From Streptomyces sp. R21 (GTDB lineage: Bacteria; Actinomycetota; Actinomycetes; Streptomycetales; Streptomycetaceae), in the NCBI RefSeq assembly GCF_041051975.1, contig NZ_CP163435.1, positions 1,922,001 through 1,986,000 of the forward strand: a stretch of DNA of 64,000 bases, read 5' to 3'. The position numbers and the translations under genes were made by a program. Position 1 is the first letter of the stretch. Each line of letters begins with the position of its first letter. Positions 25,708-33,688 of the stretch are shown piece after piece. The notes under the pieces are model-generated. The model was not told the DNA's origin, made no database searches, and saw nothing but the letters and a program-made list of their open reading frames with translations.

Positions 25708-26718
25708 CTACGCGTCCGCGATCTCGAGCACGAGCTTGCCGTGGTTCTCGCCGCGGAAGAGCCGCATCAGGGTGTCGGGGAAGTCCGTCACCGAACCGGA
25801 CACGACGTCCTCCAGCGACGTCAGGCGGCCCTCCGCCAGCCACGTGGCGAGCTGCGCGACGCCCTCGGGGTAGCGGTCGGCGTAGTCGAACACCACCATG
25901 CCCGTCATGGTGGCGCGGTTGACCAGCAGCGACAGATAGTTGGCGGGACCCTTCGGCTCGGTGCTGTTGTACTGGGAGATGGCCCCGCAGATCACGACGC
26001 GGGCCCCTCGCGCCAGTCGGCCAAGGACCGCGTCCAGGATGTCGCCGCCGACGTTGTCGAAGTACACGTCGACGCCGTCGGGGGCGTGCTCGCGCAGCGC
26101 CTTGCGGATGTCCTGGCTCTGGTAGTCGATCGCGGCGTCGAACCCGAACTCCTCGACCAGCATGCGGCACTTGCGCTCGCCTCCGGCGATGCCGACGACG
26201 CGGCAGCCGAGGATCTTGGCGACCTGGCCGACGATGCTGCCGACCGCTCCGGCCGCCCCGGAGACCACGACGGTCTGGCCGGGCTCCGGGCGCCCGATGT
26301 CGATCAGGCCGAAGTAGGCCGTCATCCCCGACATGCCGAGCGTGCCGAGATACGTCGGCAGGGGCGCCGTCTCCGGGTCGACCTTGATGACTCCACGCCC
26401 GTCGCAGACGCAGTACTCCTGCACGCCGAACGTGCCGGACACCTGGTCGCCGACCGCGAAACCGGGGTGCCGGGAGGCGGTCACCTCGCCCACGGCGCCG
26501 GCCCGCATGACCTCGCCGATCTCCACCGGGCGGATGTAGGACCTGCCCGCGTTCATCCAGCCGCGCATCGCCGGGTCGATCGACAGATAGCGCACCCGCA
26601 CCAGGAACTCGCCGTCGCCCGGCTCGCCGACCGGCTCCTCGACGTGCTCCCAGTCGGTGGGGCGCGGTTCGCCCACGGGGCGTGCGGCCAGGCGCACCTG
26701 GCGGTTGGCAGTGGTCAT
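25708..26718 (-). CDS. NADP-dependent MDR oxidoreductase (CurA/leukotriene-dehydrogenase-like)
   Basis: 336 residues of the zinc-free MDR branch that reduces alpha,beta-unsaturated carbonyls. SIDPAMRGWMN near residue 50, the nucleotide motif VSGAAGAVGSIVGQVAKILG near 155-175, and DVYFDNVGGDILDAVL near 225 are the family blocks. No zinc ligands are present. ATG 26718 has GGAG 9 bp upstream. The role is probably detoxification of enones; the physiological substrate is unknown. Confidence 0.9.
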   Translation of the reverse strand: MTTANRQVRLAARPVGEPRPTDWEHVEEPVGEPGDGEFLVRVRYLSIDPAMRGWMNAGRSYIRPVEIGEVMRAGAVGEVTASRHPGFAVGDQVSGTFGVQEYCVCDGRGVIKVDPETAPLPTYLGTLGMSGMTAYFGLIDIGRPEPGQTVVVSGAAGAVGSIVGQVAKILGCRVVGIAGGERKCRMLVEEFGFDAAIDYQSQDIRKALREHAPDGVDVYFDNVGGDILDAVLGRLARGARVVICGAISQYNSTEPKGPANYLSLLVNRATMTGMVVFDYADRYPEGVAQLATWLAEGRLTSLEDVVSGSVTDFPDTLMRLFRGENHGKLVLEIADA

Positions 26719-27103
26719 GTCCGGCGGCTCCTGCGGTCGGCGGTGAATCGGGCCGACGGGCGCAACCGGCAGGCTGCCCCGTCTCCGCGTACCGATACGC
26801 CATCACGCATACCGGCCAGTCGGTACGACGCCGTGAGCGTACGGTGCCGTCCCGGCGGGGAGCAAGAGGGGCAGAGCCTCGACGCATGAGACCTTCACCT
26901 CCTGCCCGGTACCTCGACGGCAGGAGACATTCACCTCACGCCCGGGACGTGGTACGACGTCATCGAGGGGCGCTCCGCGCACACCGGCCGGGTCAGGGGT
27001 GGCCGGCGCACGCGGAGCGCTCCTCGACCGTCGGACTATCGTTGCCCGATCACATGAGCGAGCCCGGATCCCGTCCGGGCCGCAGGGCGCGAGGGGGCGG
27101 CGG
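26719..27103. other. Intergenic region with two short direct repeats
   Basis: 385 bp with no convincing gene. Two near-identical 22-bp copies of GAGAC-TTCACCTC-GCCCGG type sequence occur at 26888-26909 and 26924-26945. On the minus strand each contains an AGGAGGTGA- or GAGGTGA-like purine tract. The minus-strand copy at 26888-26909 is followed by an ATG, but the frame it opens runs into the oxidoreductase gene out of frame. Confidence 0.45.
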
Positions 27104-28924
27104 ATGGACGCGGGGCGGGCCGGACGCATACGGGTGCCGGTCGGCGACGACGCCGCGCGCTGGGCGACACGGGGCCGCAGCAGACCCGTACTGCTCGTCG
27201 TGCACAACGTCACCTCCGCCACCCGGCTGCTGGACGTCCTGCCACTGTTCGACGACGACCTCCGCATCCAATTGCTGGCGACCTGCACCGGATCGTCGGC
27301 CTTCCGCTCCGGGATCGCCGAACTGCTCGCGGATGTCGGAGTACCGGTACTTCCCTGGGAGCAGGCGATCACGACCCCGGTGGACCTGGTGATCTCCGCC
27401 AGCTTCGGCGGTCAACTCGACGCTTTTTCTGGGCAATTGGCCGTGTTGTCCCACGGGATTGGCTACACTAAAAGACTCGCAACAACGGACAACAACGGAC
27501 AACAACGGACAACAACGGACAACAACGGGGAGCACGGGTCGCAGGGGCGCCCGGTGCCCGTCTTCGGGCTCTCGCGGGAGTGGCTCCTCACGGCGGACGG
27601 GAAGCCGATCGCCGACGCCCTCGTCCTCTCGCATCCCGAGCAGTACGACCGGCTGCGCGCCGCCTGCCCCGAGGCGGCCCCCACCGCCGTGCTCGCCGGG
27701 GACCCCTGCTTCGACCGCATGCTGGCGGCCCGCCCGTACCGGGACCGCTACCGCCGCGCCCTCGGCGTACGGGCCGGCCAGCGGCTGATCCTTCTCAACT
27801 CCACCTGGAACCCCGAGTCGCTCTTCGGCGACGGCGGGGACGGCGGCGATGACGTCCTGCCGTCCCTGCTGCCCCGGCTGACCTCGGAGTTCCCGGCCGA
27901 CGAATACCGTCTCGCGGCCGTCCTGCATCCCAACATCTGGCACGGCCACGGCCCGGGCCAGATCCGCGCCTGGCTGGACCGCGCCCAGCGCGCCGGTCTG
28001 ACGCTGATCGACCCCCTGGAGGGCTGGCGGCAGGCCCTGCTCGCGGCCGACGCCGTCATCGGCGACCACGGCTCGGTCACCTACTACGCCGCCGCGCTCG
28101 GCACCCCCGTACTCCTCGGAGCGGCCCCTCTGTCGGGCCTCGATCCCGACGCGCCCGTCTCCGACTTCGTCCGGACGGCGCCACGCCTCGACCCGCGAGC
28201 CGGCCTGCGCCGCCAGCTGGAGACACTGCTCGCCGCCCACCAACCGCTGCCCGGCCCCGCCGAGTTCACCAGTTCCGTGCCCGGCGAGTCGGCGCCCCGG
28301 CTGCGCCGCCTCTTCTACGACATCCTCGGCATCCCGGAGCCGGACGCACCCGCGCTGCTCGCATCGCTGCCCCTCCCACCGTACGAACCCCCGTCACGCA
28401 CCACCCCGTTGAGGGTCCGCACACAGCTGCTCGGGGCGGGCGAGGTCTCCGTCGTGCGCCATGCCGACCCGCGCGAGGAGCCGGGCGGTGCGGGCGAAGC
28501 GCACCTGGCCGTGCACGAGGACACCCGGGACCCCACCCAACTGGCTCTCGCCGACGTCGTGTTCAGAGAGGCCGGAGCCGCCGATCCACGCTTCGGCTCC
28601 CCGGCGCTCTGGACCTCCGAGGCACTCGCCCGCCATCCGCACTGCGCGCTGTCCGCCTGTGTCACCGGCCGGGACGACTGCACGGTCCGCACCCGCGCCG
28701 GGCACCTCCTGCACCTGACCGCCGAGCCGTCGACGGATGCCGAGCCGAAGGCGGACACCCCTCCGACAGCGGACGCCGATCCAGCCGTCTACGCCTCCGC
28801 GCTGCACGCCTGGCTGGCGGCGGGCAAGTCGCTCGACGAGCTCGTCGCCCAGGGCCTGACCGTGCGCACGGGCCGGGCAGTGCACCGCGTACGGGTCACG
28901 CCTGAGGGCGGCCCCCGGCGTTGA
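27104..28924 (+). CDS. GT-B/glycerophosphotransferase-like protein with 10-bp repeat tract
   Basis: 606 residues, resembling Streptomyces proteins with a CDP-glycerol glycerophosphotransferase or GT-B fold. VLLVVHNVTSATRLLDVLP is near the N-terminus and LSHGIGYTK near residue 120. LAGDPCFDRML, LNSTWNPESLFG, AVLHPNIWHGHG and IGDHGSVTYYAAALGTPVLLG follow. These are donor- and acceptor-site-like motifs, though no sugar can be named. A tandem repeat of period 10 bp (27481-27528) sits right after HGIGYTK and encodes a TTDNNGQQRTTTDNNG stretch; surrounding bases are unusually A/T-rich. Gain or loss of one unit would shift the frame. ATG 27104 has a GAGGGGG site upstream. The stop overlaps the convergent neighbour by 29 bp. 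Confidence 0.72.
   Translation: MDAGRAGRIRVPVGDDAARWATRGRSRPVLLVVHNVTSATRLLDVLPLFDDDLRIQLLATCTGSSAFRSGIAELLADVGVPVLPWEQAITTPVDLVISASFGGQLDAFSGQLAVLSHGIGYTKRLATTDNNGQQRTTTDNNGEHGSQGRPVPVFGLSREWLLTADGKPIADALVLSHPEQYDRLRAACPEAAPTAVLAGDPCFDRMLAARPYRDRYRRALGVRAGQRLILLNSTWNPESLFGDGGDGGDDVLPSLLPRLTSEFPADEYRLAAVLHPNIWHGHGPGQIRAWLDRAQRAGLTLIDPLEGWRQALLAADAVIGDHGSVTYYAAALGTPVLLGAAPLSGLDPDAPVSDFVRTAPRLDPRAGLRRQLETLLAAHQPLPGPAEFTSSVPGESAPRLRRLFYDILGIPEPDAPALLASLPLPPYEPPSRTTPLRVRTQLLGAGEVSVVRHADPREEPGGAGEAHLAVHEDTRDPTQLALADVVFREAGAADPRFGSPALWTSEALARHPHCALSACVTGRDDCTVRTRAGHLLHLTAEPSTDAEPKADTPPTADADPAVYASALHAWLAAGKSLDELVAQGLTVRTGRAVHRVRVTPEGGPRR
27481..27528. repeat. AACAACGGAC tandem repeat (4.8 copies) inside a gene
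   Basis: Perfect 10-bp units, AACAACGGAC, repeated four times plus a partial fifth. Since 10 is not a multiple of three, any change in copy number of one or two units shifts the reading frame of the host gene. The remaining sequence is read in frame in this genome. Confidence 0.9.
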
Positions 28925-31022
28925 CGCACCGCTCGCGCAGGGTGCGCAGATACACGAGGTGGTACTCGGCCCTCTCGTCCGCGAGAGCCGTCTCCGCCTC
29001 GTCGATCAACCGCAGCGCGACAGTGAACTCGCCCTCCGCCAGGCGGGTTTCGGCGAGGTCGGTGAGGGCGCGCGCCGTGTTGTACGCCTCGCCGCTGTCC
29101 CGGAAGAACCGCAGCGCCCGCTCCAGCCGCTCCCCCGCCTCGTCCAGGCGCCCGACGCCGCGCAGCGCACGCCCCCGGTGGCGCTCCAACAGGGCGCGGG
29201 CGCGCGGCAGATCGGCGGCGCCCTCCCCGTCGGGTCCGATGCCGTCGAGAATGCCGCCCGCCTCCTCGAAGCAGGCGTACGCCTCGTCCCAGCGCCACTG
29301 CCGCAGCCGGAGCAGCCCGAGGAACTCGACGGCGGAGGCGTGACCGCGCGTATGCCCGGCCGACCGCTCGTCCCGCGCCGCCGCGAGCGCTTCCTGCTCG
29401 GCCTCGTCCCAGAGTTCCAACTCGGTCAGGGTGTGGGCCAGTTGAGCGTGCAGCGCCCCGGACGCGCGGGTGCCGGGGAGGTGTTCGTCGGCCGTGCGCG
29501 CGCCGGTCCGCAGTGCGGGGAGAAGGACGTCGTGGTGCCCCGCCTTCAACTGGAGGGGCCACAGCGCCTGGCAGAGCCGGATGACGGAGTCCCGGGCACC
29601 GAACTCCTGGGCGGCGCGGACGGCTTGGACGAGGTTGCCCGATTCGGCGGCGAGCGCGGACACGGCCTCGCCCCGGTTGGCGTAGGCGACGGGGGCGACG
29701 GCCCCGGAGGGAACGCGCCAGCTTTCCGGCAGGGCCGCCCGTGCGGCACCGACGGCGAGTTGAACGTAGCCGTCGATGCTGCGGGACATGGCCGCCGAGC
29801 ACCCTGCGATTCCGTCGGCGGAGGCCGCGGCGGCCTCGGCGTGCGCGCGCACCACAGGCCGGTACCGGTAGCGCCCGCTGTCGGTGCGCTCCAGCAGCAG
29901 CGCGTCGGCGAGTTCCTCCAGGAGGAGGGCCGCCTCGCCTGCCTCGGTCTCCGTGGTGCGTGCGGCGGCCGCGGAGTCGATGGCGGGCCAGTCGTAGAGT
30001 CCGGCCAGGCGGTAGAGCCGGGCCGCGCCGGGTGACAGCAGCCGGTAGGAGTCCTCGGCCGCCGCGCGCACCGGATCGTTTTCGGGCATGGCGGTCGGCT
30101 CCGGTTCCGGCGCTGGTGCGGTCAGGCGGAGCGCGACGGCCCGCAGGGCGTAGGGCGATCCTCCGCAGCGCTCCAGATGGGCGGGCAGTTCGGCGCGGGC
30201 AGCGGTGAGCGCGGGCTTCCCCACGAGCGCGGTGAGCAGCTGTTTCGCGTCCCGCCGGGCGAGCGGGCCGACCTCGATGCGCAGGGCGTCGAGACCGGTG
30301 AACGGACGCCGGGCGACAACAACCGTGAACACGCCGGGGGCGGAGGTCAGCAGCGGAAGGACCTGTGCGGCGGACTGGGCGTGATCGAGTACCAGCAGCA
30401 GGCGCAGCTCGGCGGCGCAGCGCCGGAAGGAGGTCAGGCGGCCCTGGGTGGAGGCCGGTATCTCCTCATCGGGGAAGCCGAGTTGACGCAGGAACGAGCC
30501 CAGCACGGCGCCCGGGTCGCTCGCGCCGGGGCCGCGCAGATCGGCGTAGAGCTGTCCGTCGGGGAAGCGCTGGGCCTGGCTCCAGCCCCAGTGCACGGCG
30601 AGCGCGCTGGCACCCATGCCTTCCCTCCCGTACAGGAGCGCGGCGCGGGGGCTTCCGTCGAAGGCGCGCGCCGCCTCCTTGTCCAGCACCTTCACGGCAT
30701 CCTGACGGTCCGTGAAGTGCCGGGTGGTCGGGGGAAGCCGAGGGCGCTCCCGGCGGGATCCGGTACCGGGCAGCCGTACGGCCCCCGCGAACAGCGTCCA
30801 GGCCTGGGCGAGTTGCGCGTCGCCGCGCACTCCCTCGTGCACCAGCCGGGCGACGGAGGCGAGTTGGTCGGCGGTGGTCGGCGCCGGGACCTCCCGCCCC
30901 GCGATGCGGCGCACAAGGCCTCCGGCCGACTCCCAGGCCCACTTGCCCGCCTCGGTGCCCATTCCCGATCCGACAGCTCCGAGCACCACCGAGATGGCGC
31001 CCAGCGACAGGGGATCCAGCAT
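28896..31022 (-). CDS. STAND-like ATPase with TPR domain (P-loop Lys missing)
   Basis: 708 residues. A hydrophobic N-terminus (LSLGAISVVLGAVGSGMG) is followed by an NB-ARC-like nucleotide domain. The P-loop position reads YGREGMGASALA near residue 135, where the canonical GxxGxGKT/S lysine is Ala. RFPDGQLYADLRG, LLLVLDHAQ (Walker B-like) and a winged-helix follow. The C-terminal ~270 residues are tetratricopeptide-like helices (ALHAQLAHTLTELELWDEAEQ, EAYNTARALTDLAETRLAEGE). Such proteins sense ligands and regulate other proteins, but no effector domain is visible. Start 31022 (MLDPLSL) has GGGGAG upstream; the frame is open to 31094. Confidence 0.75.
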   Translation of the reverse strand: MLDPLSLGAISVVLGAVGSGMGTEAGKWAWESAGGLVRRIAGREVPAPTTADQLASVARLVHEGVRGDAQLAQAWTLFAGAVRLPGTGSRRERPRLPPTTRHFTDRQDAVKVLDKEAARAFDGSPRAALLYGREGMGASALAVHWGWSQAQRFPDGQLYADLRGPGASDPGAVLGSFLRQLGFPDEEIPASTQGRLTSFRRCAAELRLLLVLDHAQSAAQVLPLLTSAPGVFTVVVARRPFTGLDALRIEVGPLARRDAKQLLTALVGKPALTAARAELPAHLERCGGSPYALRAVALRLTAPAPEPEPTAMPENDPVRAAAEDSYRLLSPGAARLYRLAGLYDWPAIDSAAAARTTETEAGEAALLLEELADALLLERTDSGRYRYRPVVRAHAEAAAASADGIAGCSAAMSRSIDGYVQLAVGAARAALPESWRVPSGAVAPVAYANRGEAVSALAAESGNLVQAVRAAQEFGARDSVIRLCQALWPLQLKAGHHDVLLPALRTGARTADEHLPGTRASGALHAQLAHTLTELELWDEAEQEALAAARDERSAGHTRGHASAVEFLGLLRLRQWRWDEAYACFEEAGGILDGIGPDGEGAADLPRARALLERHRGRALRGVGRLDEAGERLERALRFFRDSGEAYNTARALTDLAETRLAEGEFTVALRLIDEAETALADERAEYHLVYLRTLRERCVNAGGRPQA

Positions 31023-31106
31023 GCCCCGCACTCCCCGCTTCCGACGTCTTCGTGTCAACGGTAGTGGCAGGGACAGCTTGTGATGATCAGTCACCAGGAA
31101 TTGGCG

Positions 31107-31544
31107 TCACCCACGGGCGATGCCGTAGGCGCGCTCCACGTGGAGCCGGAGCATGAGGCGGCCGTCGCGCACCATGGCCGCCCGGTAGTCGTCCCAGTCG
31201 GGGTGCTCGCCCCTGACGTCGCGGTAGAGCCGGATGAGCGCCTCGACGGTCTCGTCGTACGGATCCTTGGCGACCGGTGTGAGCTCGGCCGTCCCCTCCG
31301 CGACCGTGTACGCCCACCGGTCCTGGCTGGTCACGTGGTACGACGCCCGTGCGTCCCGGCGCAGATTGCGGGTCTTGGCGCGGTCGTCCGTGAGAGAGAC
31401 CCGGATGATCCGCTCGTCGGGGTCGTAGGCGTGGTTGACGTTCGACAGCTGGGGCCGCCCGTCCTGTTTGAGGGTGACGAGCACCCCGCCGTCGTACTCG
31501 GAGAGCAGCTTGAGCAGTGCGTCCTGCGTCGCGTCCTGAGTCAT
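31107..31544 (-). CDS. PPOX-class F420-dependent oxidoreductase
   Basis: 145 residues with the split-barrel flavin/deazaflavin fold: GGVLVTLKQDGRPQLSNVNH (residues 19-38), IIRVSLTDDRAKTRNLRRD and SYHVTSQDRWAY follow as in FDOR-B enzymes of actinobacteria. It probably reduces a small molecule using reduced F420. The substrate is unknown. It is divergent from a TetR/MFS pair. Confidence 0.88.
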   Translation of the reverse strand: MTQDATQDALLKLLSEYDGGVLVTLKQDGRPQLSNVNHAYDPDERIIRVSLTDDRAKTRNLRRDARASYHVTSQDRWAYTVAEGTAELTPVAKDPYDETVEALIRLYRDVRGEHPDWDDYRAAMVRDGRLMLRLHVERAYGIARG

Positions 31545-31594
31545 ACCGGATCAACGCCTGGAACCCCGGTGAGCATTCCGGGCGAACATCGAGT

Positions 31595-31628
31595 AGACAC
31601 TGTCTACCTATGATGGTAGACAGTGTCT
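31595..31628 (+). promoter_or_regulatory. Perfect 14-bp inverted-repeat operator with embedded -10
   Basis: AGACACTGTCTACC (31595-31608) and GGTAGACAGTGTCT (31615-31628) are exact inverted repeats. Each half is itself palindromic: GTAGACA-C-TGTCTAC at 31593-31607 and GTAGACA-G-TGTCTA at 31616-31629. The 6-bp centre, TATGAT (31609-31614), is a good -10 hexamer. The downstream half touches the tetR start codon, so binding would block both RNA polymerase and initiation; tetR is probably autoregulated together with the MFS gene. Confidence 0.85.
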
Positions 31629-32207
31629 ATGAGTGAACAGGAGAGCGGACTGCGGGCCCGCCTGATCGAGGTCGGGGTGGAGCTGGTGACCAGGGAGGGT
31701 GTGCAGGCGCTGTCCCTGCGGGAGATCGCCCGGCGTGCGGAGGTCTCGCACGGGGCCCCGCGCCGCTACTTCCCCACGCACCTCGAACTGCTGTCCGCCA
31801 TCGCGCGCAGAGGCTTCGCCGACCTGGGGGCCAAAGCCGCGGAGGCGCTCGGCGACGACACGGCGAGCCCGCGTGACCGGCTCACCGTGCTGAGCGGGGT
31901 CTACCTGGACTTCGCACTCTCCCAGCGCGGGATGTACGAGCTGATGTTCCGTCATGATCTGTTGGAGAGCGGGGCGTTGGGTCTGCGGGACACCAGCCTG
32001 CCGCTCTTCGGGATGCTGGTGGACCTGGTGGCGCGGGTGCGCCCCGAGGCCGACGCGCGGATCGTCGCGGGCGCGCTGTGGGCGAACCTGCACGGGATCG
32101 CCCAGCTGTGGGGCTGGGGCAGTCTCCAACTCGCCACCGGTACGGACGACTTCGTACCCCTGCTGCGTTCCGTGCTGGACGCGCACGTCGGGCCGGAGGA
32201 ACGGTGA
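31629..32207 (+). CDS. TetR-family repressor of the adjacent MFS pump
   Basis: 192 residues. The helix-turn-helix LSLREIARRAEVSHGAPRRYFPT (split over about residues 29-51) is TetR-type; the C-terminal part (GMYELMFRHDLLE, GALWANLHGIAQLWGWGSL) fits the TetR_C ligand domain. The most likely start is ATG 31629, only about 9 bp after the predicted transcription start, implying a nearly leaderless mRNA without a Shine-Dalgarno; GTG 31623 is the alternative. The stop overlaps the MFS start (GTGA), so repressor and pump are co-translated. Confidence 0.92.
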   Translation: MSEQESGLRARLIEVGVELVTREGVQALSLREIARRAEVSHGAPRRYFPTHLELLSAIARRGFADLGAKAAEALGDDTASPRDRLTVLSGVYLDFALSQRGMYELMFRHDLLESGALGLRDTSLPLFGMLVDLVARVRPEADARIVAGALWANLHGIAQLWGWGSLQLATGTDDFVPLLRSVLDAHVGPEER

Positions 32208-33619
32208 ACGCACAGATGCATCGGGCCCTCACCCGCCCCGTCACGCTCGCGAGCAGCGTCGTCGGCGCCGTGGTCGTCGCCCTGGACGGAACGGTCCTCA
32301 CCGTGGCGCAGCCCACCCTGCAACGGGATCTGCATGCCTCGTTCGCGCAGGTCCAGTGGACGAGCACGGCCTATCTCATCGCGGTGGCCAGCCTGTTGGT
32401 GTTCGCGGGCCGTCTCGGGGACCGGTACGGCCATCATCGGCTCTTCGGTGTCGGCATGCTGGGCTTCGGAGCGGCCTCGGCGGGCATCGGGGTGGCGCCC
32501 GGCATCGGCTGGGTCATCGGGCTGCGGGTCGCCCAAGGGATCTTCGGGGCGCTGCTGCAACCGGCCACCCTCGGCATGCTGCGGGCCGCCTTCCCGCCCG
32601 ACCGGCTGGGCATGCCCATCGCGTTGCGCACCAGTGCCATCGGTCTCGCGGCGGCGGCAGGGCCGGTCGTCGGCGGGATCCTGGTCACCCGGCTCGGCTG
32701 GCGGTCCGTGTTCTTCCTCAACGTCGTGCCCGCGCTGGTCATGGGTGTCCTGGCGCTGGCCGTCCGCGCCCCGGCGCCCGACAAGGACCGGGGCCCCGCG
32801 AGCCGCCTCGACCTGCCCGGGGCCGGTCTGCTCGCGCTGGCCCTGGTCTGCCTGGTGCAGGCGCTGGTCGAGACGTCGCGCACGGGCTGGACGGCGGCTA
32901 CCGCGCTGGGCCTGGCCGGGTTCGCCGGTGCGGGAGCCGCGTTCGTGCGCCATGAACGCCGTACCGCGTGCCCGCTCGTGCCGCCCGACGTGCTCGGGTC
33001 GCGGGCCGTCGGCGCGGCGCTGGCCGTCCTGGTGGCCGCCTCGGCATCGCTGTTCGGTGCGCTGTTCGTCGGCGTGTACTACCTCCAGGACGTCCTCGGC
33101 CTCGACCCCTTCGGCAGCAGTCTCAGGGCGCTGCCGCTGGCCGTCGCGATGGTGCTCGCCGCGCCGCTCGCCGCCGTGCTGATGCGCCGGTTCGGGCCGC
33201 GCCGGACGACGGGGGCGGCGATGGTGCTCCTCGTCGTCGGCGAGCTGCTGCTGTCGCGGCTCGACCGGGCGTCCACGGACGGGGCGATCGGCGGCGGGTT
33301 CCTGCTCCTGGGGGCCGGTTTCGGCACGGCGATGGTCACCGCGACGGCCGTCGTGGTGCGGCACGCCTCGGCGCGGTCGGCCGGGGTGGCGGGCGGGCTC
33401 CAGCAGACCGCGATGAACGTCGGGCCGACGCTGGGCGTGGCCGTGGCGACCACGTTGATGACGTTCACCGGTGTCGCGATGGGCCCCACGCTGACCGCGC
33501 TCGCGGCGATGTCGGTGATCGGCGCGGTGTTCGCGCTGCGGCTGCCGGGGAACTCCGAAGTCGTACCCGCTCCTCACCCTCCGAGCGGGGCCGAGGCGCA
33601 AGTGCGTACGAGATCATGA
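32204..33619 (+). CDS. MFS drug:proton antiporter (EmrB/QacA type)
   Basis: 471 residues with about 14 predicted membrane helices of the DHA2 class. The motif C-like ALDGTVLTVAQPTLQRDL near the N-terminus, AGRLGDRYGHHRL (motif A) near residue 65-77 and a WRSVFFLNVVPAL segment after helix 6 are characteristic. GTG 32204 has GGAGGAA just upstream and overlaps tetR by 4 bp. The pump is presumably induced by the toxic compound sensed by that repressor. Its substrate is unknown. Confidence 0.92.
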   Translation: MNAQMHRALTRPVTLASSVVGAVVVALDGTVLTVAQPTLQRDLHASFAQVQWTSTAYLIAVASLLVFAGRLGDRYGHHRLFGVGMLGFGAASAGIGVAPGIGWVIGLRVAQGIFGALLQPATLGMLRAAFPPDRLGMPIALRTSAIGLAAAAGPVVGGILVTRLGWRSVFFLNVVPALVMGVLALAVRAPAPDKDRGPASRLDLPGAGLLALALVCLVQALVETSRTGWTAATALGLAGFAGAGAAFVRHERRTACPLVPPDVLGSRAVGAALAVLVAASASLFGALFVGVYYLQDVLGLDPFGSSLRALPLAVAMVLAAPLAAVLMRRFGPRRTTGAAMVLLVVGELLLSRLDRASTDGAIGGGFLLLGAGFGTAMVTATAVVVRHASARSAGVAGGLQQTAMNVGPTLGVAVATTLMTFTGVAMGPTLTALAAMSVIGAVFALRLPGNSEVVPAPHPPSGAEAQVRTRS

Positions 33620-33688
33620 AGGCGAGATCGTTCCGGGCCGGACGGGCCGGGACGGAATCGTCCAGGAGCCGCAGTCGGGAGGAGAGCC

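Noticed and set aside
25682..26887. Minus-strand frame starting at 26887 with a strong Shine-Dalgarno-like tract
   Set aside because: It continues out of frame through the CurA-like gene with low-complexity Arg/Pro content, so only the upstream purine tract is of interest.
27476..27530. CRISPR-like repeat array
   Set aside because: Units are only 10 bp and directly adjacent without spacers; it is a simple tandem repeat inside a coding region.
33620..33688. Possible attenuator or short RNA before the serine hydrolase
   Set aside because: 68 bp with only the ribosome site visible; no stem of note.
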